Positions 44,701-53,717 of a DNA stretch of 64,000 nt are shown piece after piece. Source of the DNA: Natrinema halophilum (GTDB taxonomy: Archaea > Halobacteriota > Halobacteria > Halobacteriales > Natrialbaceae); the NCBI RefSeq assembly GCF_013402815.2, contig NZ_CP058601.1, positions 2,666,001-2,730,000 on the forward strand, given 5' to 3'. Each line of letters starts with the position of its first letter. Within the stretch, counting starts at the first letter, position 1. Below the pieces are notes generated by a model that searched no databases, was not told the origin of the DNA, and saw only the letters and a program-made list of their open reading frames with translations. Both the position numbers and the translations under genes were made by a program.

Positions 44701-45233
44701 TCCCGCTCGCGCTCCGTGCGTTCGATGGCCGCCGTCACGACCGCCGCGACGTGCTGGACGAACGCCGTATCGTGCTCGGTAAACTCCCGCTTATCGGACG
44801 TGTACGCCCCCAGCACGCCCCACGGGTCGTCGCTCGGGCCGAGAGCGACGCTGATGCCGCTGGTGACGTCGTGCTCGGTGAGCAACGCGGAACCGGAGAG
44901 CCGGTCGTCGTGGTGCAAATCACCGAGGACGACCGGCTCCTCGGTGCGGAGCGTATCTCCCATCTGCGATCCGCGGCTCGTGGATACCATCGCGCCGTCG
45001 GTGACCGTTTCCCAGCCGATACCCCGGCGCAGAACGCCGTCGTCCTGGCACGGTACCTGCTCGACGACAGCGCAGTACTCGGTGCCGACTGTCTCCGCAA
45101 CCGCACCTATCGCATCGCGGAAGACCTGGTCGAGGTCGCCCGTCGTCACCGCCTGCCGACTGAGATCGGTGATGAGTTCCTGACGGGCGATAGAACCCTC
45201 CAAATCCGCATCTGTGTGCGAAGACGTACCCAT
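41787..45233 (-). CDS. Soluble multi-PAS sensor histidine kinase
   Basis: A 1148-residue kinase without membrane helices. Domain order: GAF at about 15-175, then six PAS domains at about 185-300, 318-430, 438-555, 568-690, 695-815 and 822-935. A HisKA domain follows with the phospho-acceptor in AYAASHDLQEPLRMVTSYLS (about 945-1010), then an HATPase (VFQNLLSNAITYSGDEPPRV, SVADEGIGIDPD, GTGIGLALCKRIVERH). PAS units are joined by near-identical linkers (TERKERERALEESE). PAS 3 and PAS 6 are close duplicates (GLFDEDL, YTAVGGQL, SIREL, GMLVVQD). It should sense cytosolic signals such as redox or light and phosphorylate an unlinked regulator; no response regulator is adjacent. Confidence 0.92.
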   Translation of the reverse strand: MGTSSHTDADLEGSIARQELITDLSRQAVTTGDLDQVFRDAIGAVAETVGTEYCAVVEQVPCQDDGVLRRGIGWETVTDGAMVSTSRGSQMGDTLRTEEPVVLGDLHHDDRLSGSALLTEHDVTSGISVALGPSDDPWGVLGAYTSDKREFTEHDTAFVQHVAAVVTAAIERTERERDLRRKERRYQAIFEDPNILIGLLEPDGTVVDINETAMEYVDADLEDVTGDPFWETPWWGDDGVQDDVREWVERAAAGEYVDFEADLTRPDGRRYVLSGYFRPVTDDGEVVSIIVSDRDVTERKERERALEESEQRYRALVEHFPNGAVALVDEDLRYRTVGGTPPDAVGATAEEVEGQPVREILPTELADGLVPCYEAAFEGDSSAFELEADGRVYQLQVVPVRDKDGDVFAALGMSQDITEHVETQHKLAESERRYRTLVENFPDGSVGLFDEDLRYTAVGGQLLNALDVDPADRIGRSIRELHPDDLLDEIEPYFDAALEGDANSFEIEYRGRYLHANALPIENTAGEVDAGMLVVQDDTERRRYERDLERYREYTDRILDAIDDMFYVIDAEGTIQRWNESVDEVTGFSDDEITSLPALNAIAEEDREAVEDAIAEAFDTGSAQVEAGLISRDGERVPYEFVASALEDPDGDSVLAGIGRDITERKERERALEESEAKFRMLAENLDEMVWISDPETREILHINPAYEAIWDRDRESVYDDPTTFLKAVHPDDRERVERSYAAVPDEGFDEEYRIVRPDGEVRWLDVRAGYVREEGRERVIGIAEDVTERKERERALEESERRYRTLAEDFPNGAVGLFDEDLCYTAVGGQLMQAQGVDPEDRIGHSIRELYPDDIIEEVEPYFHAALEGETNTFEAEYSGRHLYNQTLPVRDADDEVYAGMLVVQDVTERREYERKLEESNERLEQFAYAASHDLQEPLRMVTSYLSLIEGRYGDALDDDGEEFLEFAVDGAERMREMIDALLEYSRVETRGEPFETLDLNAVLEDVLADLQLQIEESGAEITTEDLPHVEGDPGQLRQVFQNLLSNAITYSGDEPPRVHVSAERRNGKWLISVADEGIGIDPDNQDRVFTVFDRLHNRDEYSGTGIGLALCKRIVERHDGEIWVDSEPGKGSTFSFTLPATTDSDR

Positions 45234-45472
45234 TCTACCTAGGTAGAGTGAAGAAGTGGGTAAAAGGTCTCGGTCCGGTTCCTGGCGGAAGCTCCGACAC
45301 CGATCGGTCAGTTTCGAAACGTGATCGGATCGCCCTTCGCTCCGTTTACCCCGCTGCCGATCCGTCGCTCGAGGATTCCGTCCGTGCTCGAACTGAAGTG
45401 GATGTGGCCGAATGTTTGTCTCAGGCAGCCTTCATTGATTATATTCCCACTAATGACTACTACCCCCCATTG

Positions 45473-48400
45473 TTAATCACTTTTTGGGCCACCTCCCATG
45501 AAATCCGCAATAGTCGTAGGCTTATTCTTGTCGTTCTCGAAAATGCTCTCGAGCGACCGTTCGAGGACTTCCAGTCGCTGTTTCGTATAGTCCCGGCAGT
45601 CGTATTCTTCGGCGACCTGAATGGCGGTTTGCATGTACTTGTTGACCGAGCCCTTGTGGACGGTGAGGTTGACGCGCCCGCCGCATTCGCGACAATCGCC
45701 GGTCAGGGGCATCCGTCTGAACTTCTCGCCGCAGTCGAGACACCGCGTTTCCTGCCGTGAGAACGCCCGCAGGTTGCCGATGAGATCAGGTAGGAAGTGG
45801 TACTCGATGACCCGCTCGGCGACGTCCGTCTCGTCGACCGCCTCGAGCTTGCGCGAGAGCTCGAGCTGGGCATCCATCTTGTCCATCATCGAGTCGAGGG
45901 TCTTGTACGCCGAGAGATCGGGTCCCATCGCGATGTTCGTGGTGTCGTGGGTGTGTTCGAAACCGGTGTACTCGGTATCGGTGCCCAGCGTGTCCTCGGC
46001 GATTTCGATATCGACGTCCTCGGGGTCGGCCTGTTCGCGGGTCGCAAGGTAGAACTCGCGAGGGTACTGCGATGTGACGTCCATGTTGTGTGCCTCGTCG
46101 TCGATTTCGGACGGATCGATCCTCGAGGACATAACGAGGGGTGCGTCCATCTTTCCACCCCTCTGGTCCGGCAAGAAGGACTTGCTGAAGTTGAGAAGTC
46201 CGTCGAGAAGCAGCATGACGCAATCTTCGTCACCGTCACAGTTGCGTCTTTTCGCGGCGTGAAAGTACGGATGCGCGTATCCCACCGCCGCACTCGTGAA
46301 ACCGATAACTCTTCCGACAGTCGCCGCCGACGTGTGGGGAGCCATCCCGAAGACGAGTTCGCCGACGAGTGCCTGCCGGTCTTCGAACTCGTAGAACGGT
46401 TCGAGACCGTAGTATTGTTCGAGCAGATCGTCGATGAAGTCGGCGGTCTGGAGCATGTGCTCGGCCGCGCCGTCCGAGAGAACGATATCCTGTACCTTGA
46501 GCTCGACCAGTTGGTCCTCGTGGGTGAGCGGGTCGCCGTGGATATCCGTCTCGTAGCCAAGCGCCTGCAACTGGCCCACGTCGACGTCGAGTTCGCTCGC
46601 GCGGACGGACGTGACCGGCAGGTCGGTCATGTCGTAGCGGACGGTGCCGTCTTTGAAGGCGCTCACGTCGTGTTTGGCCCGCAGAACACCCTTTTCGATC
46701 GGTTCGGGGATCTTGTTCGTCGACGTGAGTCCCTTCACGCCTTTGAGAATCTCGAAGGCGTTCTCGCGCTCGCCGACCGACTCGAGGGCGCTTCGAAACT
46801 CGTCGTTGATGTCGATTTCGCGCGGTTCGACGCAGGTCGCGTCGCGCTCGCAGCGCGAACACTCGACGCGGCCCGCGTCGTCCGGTTCGACCCGCTGGTC
46901 GCAGTCGGGACAGCGGTAGTCCGGCGTAGTGCGTTCGTCACACTCGGGACAGCGGTTCTTGAACGTCTCCGTGCCGCAGTTCGGACAGCGCTGGCGACCG
47001 ATCCCGATCTCGACGACGCCGGGGGTGTCAGTCATCGTCTCGGCGTGTTTGGCCGCATCGGCAACGTTGCGCTGTGCGCCGCCGGCTTCCCCGATCGGGA
47101 AGAGCGTGTGGACTGGCGGGCTCAGGTCGCGGCGTTCGGACTTTTCCGGCCGTCCCATCCGATTACCGATTCGAGTCGGGGCCCGCTCGCGGACCGAAAA
47201 GGGGGCGATCTCGTTGACCGCTTCGATTGCGTTGTCACCTGCGGTCTCGTGACCCCACGTCCGAGCGCGTTCGGAGAGGTCGTCGTCGGCCCACGTGCGC
47301 TCTAGCTCGACGGTCGGTTCCTCCTCCGACGCGGCGGAATCCATCGCGGCACCGTCGGCGACCGCCCGTCGGGGTTCACAGCCGAGCGTTCGGACCAACG
47401 GCCGCCAGTCGTCGACTTCGATTCGGTCGTCACTTTCTCGCTGGCGGTGTTCGACGACGATCGTCTCGAGGGCGTCGCGGATGAGGTCGGCATACTCGAG
47501 GACGAGCGTTCCGCCAGTTCCGGTTTCGTCGCCCGCCTCATCGCTCTCGATGTGGCCGTCTGCCACCGCCGCTGCGAGGGCGCAAAAGTCGTCGACGGAG
47601 AGGTCGTGCCAGAGTGGCGTATATTCCGGATGCAGGGGCGCATCGTACTCGAGAGCCCACTCGAGGGCTTCCGCCGGCTCCGGGAACTCGAGGTCGATGC
47701 GAGGGTCATCCTCGAGGGCCTGGACGTTCGCGCCCGCGGCCTCGAGATCCTGAATCCACCACTCGTACGTGTAGGAGGCGGGAGCAAGCGGGTGGTTGTT
47801 CTCGACGAACTCGCCGTAGTTGACGAGGTACTCGCCGAGGTCGAGGATCTTCTCGACGCCGTTTCTGATCTCTATGGCGTCTTCGGGGTCGTCGATCCGG
47901 CGGACGTCGCCGTTCGCCAGTTTGACCGTCGGTCCCTCGAGGGAGTCCACGGGGACGACGCCGGCAGCCTTGCCGGGGCGTTCGGTCTTGATCTGGGTGC
48001 CCGTCGCGAGAAAGTCGTCGACGAGGTGCATCGCGGCGGGGTGGACGCCGGCGGTAGCGAAGCCGTGATTGCGTGCCCGACCGTAGCGGAGTCGAAACCC
48101 ACCCCTGGCACAGGGGTGTGAGAAAACGGGGCGACCGGCGATCAGATCCCGGAGGAACTTCTGGGATCTCTCGACGCGAGGTGGCCCCGCGGGTTCGCCG
48201 CCGGCATCGTCGCCGTCGTCCGTCTCGAGCGCCTCGTCGTCTACACCATCGTCGTCACCGTCGGATTCGTCGCTTGCAGCCTCCTCGTCGTCTCCCTCGG
48301 CGTCGTAGTAAGTGCCGTCGATGAGGTCCTGCAACCACGGCCAATCGATTTCGTCCAAGTTGCGGGTGTAGCGCTGAATCTTCGGTGCCTTGAGCGCGAT

Positions 48401-49144
48401 CCCTTCGGCGAGAACCAGACACATTCCGCCGCGAGCGCTGTTGGTGTCGACTCGCTCCAGATCGCGAAAGCCCGAAACCTCCTCGTCGCCAGTGGCCTCC
48501 CCGTCCAGCATGATCGGCATGTGCTCGGCGATGAATTTCGTTTCCGTGTCCTTCGGCGTGTACTGGAGTCCGGTCTCCTTGTCGTAGAGCGAGATTTCCT
48601 CGGCGTATCGTTCGATCTCCTCCTGTCGAGCGTCGAATTGCTCGATACCGACTAGTGCGCGCGTATAGTCGGCCACGAGAACGGACAGCGCCTGTGCAGT
48701 CCCACCCGCCGAGCGGATCGGGCCGGCGTAGTAGACGTTGACGAACTCCGTCCCGTCGTCGTTCGTGAGGATCTCGACCCTGTCGATCCCCTCGATGGGT
48801 GCGGCGACGACTCCTTCGGTCAGGAGCGCAACCGCAGTCCGAACTGCGCCTTCGACCTTCCCCGCTTTCGTCTCGTAGTCGCCGACGCGGCCTTCGGCGA
48901 AGTCTTCCGCCAACTCGAGGGCCGCCTCCTCCCGGCTCATCTGCACCTCGAGTTCGCGGACGCGCTCTGCGACGCCGTCGATCCCGAGGATGTTCTCGAC
49001 GCGGTCGGCCATGTCCTTTGCAACTGGAATCTCGACCGCTGGTTTCGGATCTCCGCCTCGCTCTTTGGCTCGCTCGGCCACGTCGAATGCCTCGTCGAGT
49101 TGCGATTCGAGTCGCTCGAAGTAGCGTTCGTCTTCCGAACGCAT
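45473..49144 (-). CDS. polC: DNA polymerase D large subunit (DP2)
   Basis: A 1223-residue catalytic subunit of the archaea-specific replicative polymerase PolD. N-terminal helices (ERYFERLESQLDEAFDVAER) and the YYAGPIRSAGGTAQALSVLV segment are typical. The active-site region holds KRRNCDGDEDCVMLLLDGLL and FSKSFLPDQRGGKMDAPLV. Zinc-binding modules appear at CPNCGTETFKNRCPECDERT, then YRCPDCDQRV, and near the end (CLDCGEKF, CRECGGRVNLTVHKG). An acidic haloarchaeal insertion sits at about 300-345. The active-site region, where many haloarchaeal homologues carry an intein, is uninterrupted. Start at 49144; the DUF296 gene ends one nucleotide upstream. Confidence 0.97.
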   Translation of the reverse strand: MRSEDERYFERLESQLDEAFDVAERAKERGGDPKPAVEIPVAKDMADRVENILGIDGVAERVRELEVQMSREEAALELAEDFAEGRVGDYETKAGKVEGAVRTAVALLTEGVVAAPIEGIDRVEILTNDDGTEFVNVYYAGPIRSAGGTAQALSVLVADYTRALVGIEQFDARQEEIERYAEEISLYDKETGLQYTPKDTETKFIAEHMPIMLDGEATGDEEVSGFRDLERVDTNSARGGMCLVLAEGIALKAPKIQRYTRNLDEIDWPWLQDLIDGTYYDAEGDDEEAASDESDGDDDGVDDEALETDDGDDAGGEPAGPPRVERSQKFLRDLIAGRPVFSHPCARGGFRLRYGRARNHGFATAGVHPAAMHLVDDFLATGTQIKTERPGKAAGVVPVDSLEGPTVKLANGDVRRIDDPEDAIEIRNGVEKILDLGEYLVNYGEFVENNHPLAPASYTYEWWIQDLEAAGANVQALEDDPRIDLEFPEPAEALEWALEYDAPLHPEYTPLWHDLSVDDFCALAAAVADGHIESDEAGDETGTGGTLVLEYADLIRDALETIVVEHRQRESDDRIEVDDWRPLVRTLGCEPRRAVADGAAMDSAASEEEPTVELERTWADDDLSERARTWGHETAGDNAIEAVNEIAPFSVRERAPTRIGNRMGRPEKSERRDLSPPVHTLFPIGEAGGAQRNVADAAKHAETMTDTPGVVEIGIGRQRCPNCGTETFKNRCPECDERTTPDYRCPDCDQRVEPDDAGRVECSRCERDATCVEPREIDINDEFRSALESVGERENAFEILKGVKGLTSTNKIPEPIEKGVLRAKHDVSAFKDGTVRYDMTDLPVTSVRASELDVDVGQLQALGYETDIHGDPLTHEDQLVELKVQDIVLSDGAAEHMLQTADFIDDLLEQYYGLEPFYEFEDRQALVGELVFGMAPHTSAATVGRVIGFTSAAVGYAHPYFHAAKRRNCDGDEDCVMLLLDGLLNFSKSFLPDQRGGKMDAPLVMSSRIDPSEIDDEAHNMDVTSQYPREFYLATREQADPEDVDIEIAEDTLGTDTEYTGFEHTHDTTNIAMGPDLSAYKTLDSMMDKMDAQLELSRKLEAVDETDVAERVIEYHFLPDLIGNLRAFSRQETRCLDCGEKFRRMPLTGDCRECGGRVNLTVHKGSVNKYMQTAIQVAEEYDCRDYTKQRLEVLERSLESIFENDKNKPTTIADFMGGGPKSD

Positions 49145-49145
49145 A

Positions 49146-49565
49146 CTAGAGCCAGAGGTCGAGTTCGGTCGTCTCGTCGTACTCGCGCGCGAGTGGTTCT
49201 TCAAAGGCGCGCATGTGGACCTCACCGGCCCATATCGTCGCCTCGTTCAGGTGGCCGGCGTACGCGGTTCCCTCGTCGTCCGAGAGGACGACGTGAGTGT
49301 GCGCGAATCGGTCTCCCTCCAGTCGGGAGACGTTCCCGGTACAGCTCGCGACCTCGAGCGGTTCGTCGAACTCGACCGGATGGTACTCACACTCGTCTTG
49401 ATCGTAAAACCAGAGCTCGGCGTCCTGGACCGCTCCGAGGGCCGTAAACCAGGCGGCGTCGGCGTCGACTGCTTCCGCGAGCGACTCGATTTCGGCCCGC
49501 CAGTCGGCACCCGTCTCGAGGCGGGCGACGTACTCCTCCGTGGTCTCGACGGCGCGATAGTTCAT
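49146..49565 (-). CDS. PPC/DUF296 domain protein
   Basis: A 139-residue single-domain protein of the PPC (plant and prokaryote conserved, DUF296) family: MNYRAVETTEEYVARLETGA, AWFTALGAVQDAELWFYDQD, and HTHVVLSDDEGTAYAGHLNE with the GH motif, then ATIWAGEVHMRAF. Plant relatives carry AT-hooks for DNA binding; the archaeal form has only the trimeric PPC fold, and its role is unclear. The gene is directly followed by polC (1-nt gap), so the two are probably cotranscribed, which suggests a DNA-related role. Confidence 0.88.
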   Translation of the reverse strand: MNYRAVETTEEYVARLETGADWRAEIESLAEAVDADAAWFTALGAVQDAELWFYDQDECEYHPVEFDEPLEVASCTGNVSRLEGDRFAHTHVVLSDDEGTAYAGHLNEATIWAGEVHMRAFEEPLAREYDETTELDLWL

Positions 49566-49917
49566 ACGCTTTTACTGTGCAGGCCGATAGAAAAAGACCT
49601 CCGTTCGTCCCGTTCATAGTAGTCGTTGAAACGAGGTATCCACCGCTCGCACTGCTTCGGCCAGCGAGCGCTCGCTGGCCGCAAATTCGCGAGCAGGGGG
49701 GTGCAATGACGTTCAACGACGACTATAGCGTACCAATTCGGACGCGACACCGACGGGTACGCACCGACGTAAATCGTACGGAACCGCCGAAATAGACTAC
49801 AAACGTATAAACACAGCGCATAAAAGTTCCATCTTTTATTCGATTCATGTGTACTTTTCAGAATTATAGTTCAGATACCAAAAGTTATATCTGATAGTTT
49901 CTGGCAATCGGTATCGT
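49566..49917. promoter_or_regulatory. Intergenic region holding the second MITE copy and the ABC operon promoter
   Basis: Between the divergent DUF296 and ABC genes. It contains the inverted-repeat element at 49616-49726 and, to its right, an AT-rich stretch. A box A-like AAAGTTATATC at about 49881-49891 lies about 30 nt before the ABC operon's first ATG at 49918, giving a leaderless or nearly leaderless message. Confidence 0.55.
49616..49726. mobile_element. MITE-like non-autonomous element, copy B
   Basis: A 111-bp copy of the element at 2826-2935. Left end ATAGTAGTCGTTGAAACG; right end, inverted, ATAGTCGTCGTTGAACG. The central hairpin CGGCCAGCGAG-CGCTCGCTGGCCG and the GAGC...GTGCAATGACGTTCA right arm are shared, with scattered substitutions. 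It carries no gene. No clear target duplication flanks it. It sits in non-coding DNA and apparently breaks nothing. Confidence 0.75.
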
Positions 49918-51501
49918 ATGTCATATACGGTGTCAGACGAAACTCGTCGGGGGTTGCTCGCCTCAGGTGCGGCAGTCTCCGTAGCAGTGATCGCAGGGTG
50001 TATCGGCGGGAGCGGTAACGGAGACGGTGAGCGCTTCCACTTTACGCAGGAGCAATCACGCGAGGAGAAGTTCGACCCGATTGTCTCGAACGATGCGTAC
50101 AGTTTTCAGGTGGTTCAACTCGTTTTCGACGGACTCTACGAGTACGGCGAGGGGCTCGAGTTGCAGCCAAAACTTGCGAAAGGCGAGCCGACGGTCGAAC
50201 GGGACGGGACGCGATACATTTTCGAACTCGAAGAGAGGGCGACGTTTCACAATGGCGACAACGTGACCGCAGCGGACGTCGCTTACTCCTTTACCGCACC
50301 CGTCGAGGAGGAGACGGAGAACGCCGCCGAGTACGATATGATCGAGAGCGCCGAGGCCATCGACGACCGCCAGGTGCAAGTCGACCTCGGGGATCAACCT
50401 TACGGACCGTTCGAACTCGCGACAATGGGCGTCACGGTCGTCCCCAAGAGCGTTCGAGAAGAGGACAAAGACGCGTTCAACAAGAATCCGGTCGGTTCGG
50501 GACCGTTCAGGTTCGCCGATCTCTCCGAGAACGAATACGTCGATCTCGAGCGCAACGACGACTACTGGGACGACCTCGATCCCAACCTCTCTGCGGTTCG
50601 TTTCGTCGCTCACGACGACAACGCGGGGCGAGTCTCCGACATACGGGCGGGGAACACCGACGCCATCTCAGGGATCCCGAACGACGACTGGAGCGTCCTC
50701 GAGAACGAAGGGGGCGTCAAGCTTCACTCCACCGAGAGTCCGACGTTCATGTACGTGGCCTTTAACTGCAACGAGGGGCCGACGACCAGTCCCGAGGTTC
50801 GACAGGCTATCGCCCACTCGTTCTCGATATCGGACTTTATCGAATCGAGCGCGGGGAACGTGTCGTCCCCGATGTACAGCCCGATTCCGCCGGTCGTCAA
50901 CGATGTCTGGGCGTTCCCGGAAGACGAGTACAAGAACATGCTTCCGACGTACGATCCCGATCAGGCCAAGTCGTTGCTCGACGAGCACGCGCCGTCCGAC
51001 TTCACGCCGACGATCATCACGCCAGAAGGGATCCGCGCACGGCTCGCCGAACGAATCGCCACCCGACTCGACGAAATCGGATACGGTGCCGACGTGCAGA
51101 TCCTCGACTTCGGGACGCTAGTCGAGAAGTACACCACCGGGAAGGCGAGCGATTACCAGATGTACCTGCTCGGGTGGACCGGCGGCCCCGACCCCGATTA
51201 CTATCTCTACCCGCTCTTCCACGAGAGCCAGGCGGGAGTCAATCAGGGTCACTACTACAGTGGCAGCGACGGATTCCACGAAAGCATAGCCGAGGCACGC
51301 AACTCGGCCGATCAGGAGAAACGGTACGATCTCTACGAACCCGTCGTTCGAGAAATCGTCGACCAGCTTCCCGTGCTGCCGGCCTTTACCCAGGACAACA
51401 CGATGGCCTCCCGCGACTACGTCTCGGATCTCGAGGCCCACCCGGAAGTTACGAGAAACCCGACGCTGGTCGCGGAGTACACGAACGTGTCGATAGGGTG
51501 A
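49918..51501 (+). CDS. ABC transporter substrate-binding lipoprotein (peptide/nickel type)
   Basis: A 527-residue SBP_bac_5 family protein. The leader ETRRGLLASGAAVSVAVIAG ends in a lipobox (VIAGCIGG), so it is membrane-anchored outside the cell; the arginine pair points to Tat export. The mature part has FDPIVSNDAYSFQVVQLVFD, DGTRYIFELEERATFHNGDN, VGSGPFRFADLSENEYVDLE and LLGWTGGPDPDYYLYPLFHE, which are typical of oligopeptide/dipeptide/nickel binding proteins. It delivers the solute to the permeases encoded immediately downstream. Substrate undetermined. Confidence 0.93.
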   Translation: MSYTVSDETRRGLLASGAAVSVAVIAGCIGGSGNGDGERFHFTQEQSREEKFDPIVSNDAYSFQVVQLVFDGLYEYGEGLELQPKLAKGEPTVERDGTRYIFELEERATFHNGDNVTAADVAYSFTAPVEEETENAAEYDMIESAEAIDDRQVQVDLGDQPYGPFELATMGVTVVPKSVREEDKDAFNKNPVGSGPFRFADLSENEYVDLERNDDYWDDLDPNLSAVRFVAHDDNAGRVSDIRAGNTDAISGIPNDDWSVLENEGGVKLHSTESPTFMYVAFNCNEGPTTSPEVRQAIAHSFSISDFIESSAGNVSSPMYSPIPPVVNDVWAFPEDEYKNMLPTYDPDQAKSLLDEHAPSDFTPTIITPEGIRARLAERIATRLDEIGYGADVQILDFGTLVEKYTTGKASDYQMYLLGWTGGPDPDYYLYPLFHESQAGVNQGHYYSGSDGFHESIAEARNSADQEKRYDLYEPVVREIVDQLPVLPAFTQDNTMASRDYVSDLEAHPEVTRNPTLVAEYTNVSIG

Positions 51502-51655
51502 ATTTGCGGGACGGACGGGACAGTTCAACCCTCGCGGTCGCGGACCGGTCGAATGAATCCCCACCAATCCCGCGTACAGTATCGTCCAACCGATCGATAC
51601 CAACGAGAAAACAGTCCGAACGACAATACCAAAAATCAGATCGTCCCGCGTATCA

Positions 51656-52684
51656 ATGAAACTACTCAAGTACGCAACATACAGGCTCTTGCAGGCGGTC
51701 CCGGTCCTCATCGGGATCTCCGTCATCACGTTCTTACTCGCGAACCTCGGCCCGGGAGACCCGGTTAGCCTCATGCTTCAGGGACAGGAACACAGCGAGG
51801 AACTCGTGAGAGCGATCGAGCAAAAATACGGACTCGATAGACCGTTACACGAACGATACCTGACCTATATGGCCGGTCTGCTCAGAGGGGATCTCGGCCG
51901 GAGCATCCACTACAATCGACCGGTCGCCGCTCTTATGATGGACCGAATCGGGCCGACGCTCCTGCTGGTCCTCTCGGCGTATGCGTTCGCGCTGGTGACG
52001 GCGATCCCCCTCGGCATCGTCGCCGCCAACCGTCGAAACGAACCGGCCGACCACGTTTCACGGATCGTCGCGCTCTTCGGCGTCAGCACCCCGTCGTTCT
52101 GGATCGGAATCGTGCTGATCCTGATCTTCTCCGTGGTGGCACCGTGGCCACTGACGGTGATACCCGGACTGCCGTTACCGTCGAGCGGACTCGTCTATCC
52201 GTGGCGACCGCCCAGTTCCTACCGAGGGATCAACGGCCACCTCGAGTTGTACTACCAGTCGATCAGACACCTCCTGTTGCCGATGATCGCACTGGGAACG
52301 TTGCAGATGGCGACGATCATGCGCGTCGAACGGACGCAGATGATCGAGTCGCTCCAGCGCGAGTACGTCAAGCTTGCCAGGGCATACGGAGTCCCCGAAC
52401 GAAGGATACTACGAAAGCACGCCTTCCAGGCGGCACAGCTGCCGATTATCACCATCGTCGGTCTCAACCTGTCGACGGCGATCGGCGGAGCGGTGCTGGT
52501 CGAAACGGTGTTCAACATCAACGGAATGGGACGGCTGTTCATCGACGCGATCCAATCGAACGACTATCAGCTCGTGATGGGGATCACGATGGTCCTCGGC
52601 GTTTTGTTCGTGGTCGGCATCATCATCACCGACATCTCGTACGCGTACGTCGACCCACGGGTCACCTACGGAGAGCAGGAGTAA
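51656..52684 (+). CDS. dppB: ABC transporter permease 1 (DppB-like)
   Basis: A 342-residue inner-membrane subunit with six helices. The N-terminus LLKYATYRLLQAVPVLIGIS and TFLLANLGPGDPVSLMLQGQ is characteristic of DppB/OppB. The EAA loop that meets the ATPase is TMRVERTQMIESLQREYVKL-type, then ARAYGVPERRILRKHAF (G-x-x-x-x-I-L-x-x-H). Cotranscribed with the permease 2 gene, whose ATG lies 3 nt after its stop. Confidence 0.94.
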   Translation: MKLLKYATYRLLQAVPVLIGISVITFLLANLGPGDPVSLMLQGQEHSEELVRAIEQKYGLDRPLHERYLTYMAGLLRGDLGRSIHYNRPVAALMMDRIGPTLLLVLSAYAFALVTAIPLGIVAANRRNEPADHVSRIVALFGVSTPSFWIGIVLILIFSVVAPWPLTVIPGLPLPSSGLVYPWRPPSSYRGINGHLELYYQSIRHLLLPMIALGTLQMATIMRVERTQMIESLQREYVKLARAYGVPERRILRKHAFQAAQLPIITIVGLNLSTAIGGAVLVETVFNINGMGRLFIDAIQSNDYQLVMGITMVLGVLFVVGIIITDISYAYVDPRVTYGEQE

Positions 52685-52686
52685 GC

Positions 52687-53715
52687 ATGGCAATAGGCGA
52701 TTCACAACTCGAGAAACGCACAGATCGGACCGACCGAGACGAGGTCGAAGCTCGCGTCGGCTGGCGATACACGCTCGCACAAGTGCGTCGGGATACGACG
52801 GCTCGCTGGGGGCTGTACATCGTCGCCGTCGTCCTGTTCGTTGCAATCTTCGCGTTCGTAGACAGTCACCTCTCGCTGCTCACGTTCGGGGTGCTCTCGG
52901 ATTTTACGTTCGCGAAACTCCTCCCGATCTTCGATCACCCCACGTACGTCCCCGATCCGGGCGAGGGGACCCAGCACATGCCCCCCTATTTCCCGCTCGC
53001 AGAACAGTCGTGGAACCCGCTTCCGGCGGGCGGTACGCTCGAACATCCGCTCGGAACGGACCACACCGGCCGGGACTACTTCACTCGAATCGTCTACGGG
53101 ACACAGGTATCGGTATTCGTCGGGATCATCTCAACGTTCATCGGGCTCTCGGGCGGAACGGTCGTCGGTGCTGTGGCCGGCTACTACGGCGGTCGGATTG
53201 ACGACATCCTGATGCGTATCATCGAGACGATATACTCGATTCCACCGCTGATCCTCATTATCGTCTTCACCGTCTTCGTCGGCGGTGCGAACATCTGGTA
53301 CGCGGTGCTCGGCGTCGGTATCGCGTTCGTGCCCGTCTTCGCCCGCATTATTCGGAGTCGGGTGCTGAGCGTCCGGGAGATGGATTACATCGAAGCGGCC
53401 AGGGCGGCAGGCCTAAAGGACAGGAACATCATCATGCGTCACGTCGTTCCCAACAGCTTCGCACCGGTGCTGGTGTATGCGACGCTCCAGATCGGCGTGA
53501 CGATTCTCATCGTCGCCGGTCTCTCGTTTCTCGGCTACGGCGCACAGCCGCCGACCCCGGACTGGGGCCAGATGCTCAAGACCTCACACGGGTACATGCA
53601 CTCGAACATCTGGCTCTCGATCTGGCCAGGGATCGCGATCATGATCACGATTATGGGCTTCAACCTGTTCGGCGACGGCCTTCAGGACGCCCTCGACCCC
53701 CGAATTGACGAGTAA
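52687..53715 (+). CDS. dppC: ABC transporter permease 2 (DppC-like)
   Basis: A 342-residue permease with an N-terminal cytosolic stretch, a first helix (WGLYIVAVVLFVAIFAFVDS), an extracytoplasmic region with HPLGTDHTGRDYFTRIVYGT (the DppC/OppC signature), and five more helices. The EAA loop is YIEAARAAGLKDRNIIMRHV and VPNSFAPVLVYATLQIG. The C-terminus ends in GDGLQDALDPRIDE, typical of the family. Start 52687, between dppB and the first ATPase gene (2 nt gap). Confidence 0.95.
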   Translation: MAIGDSQLEKRTDRTDRDEVEARVGWRYTLAQVRRDTTARWGLYIVAVVLFVAIFAFVDSHLSLLTFGVLSDFTFAKLLPIFDHPTYVPDPGEGTQHMPPYFPLAEQSWNPLPAGGTLEHPLGTDHTGRDYFTRIVYGTQVSVFVGIISTFIGLSGGTVVGAVAGYYGGRIDDILMRIIETIYSIPPLILIIVFTVFVGGANIWYAVLGVGIAFVPVFARIIRSRVLSVREMDYIEAARAAGLKDRNIIMRHVVPNSFAPVLVYATLQIGVTILIVAGLSFLGYGAQPPTPDWGQMLKTSHGYMHSNIWLSIWPGIAIMITIMGFNLFGDGLQDALDPRIDE

Positions 53716-53717
53716 CC

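Noticed and set aside
45473-49144. Intein in the PolD large subunit, common in haloarchaea.
   Set aside because: The active-site block around NCDGDEDCVMLLLDG and the other conserved blocks are uninterrupted, and total length fits an intein-free protein.
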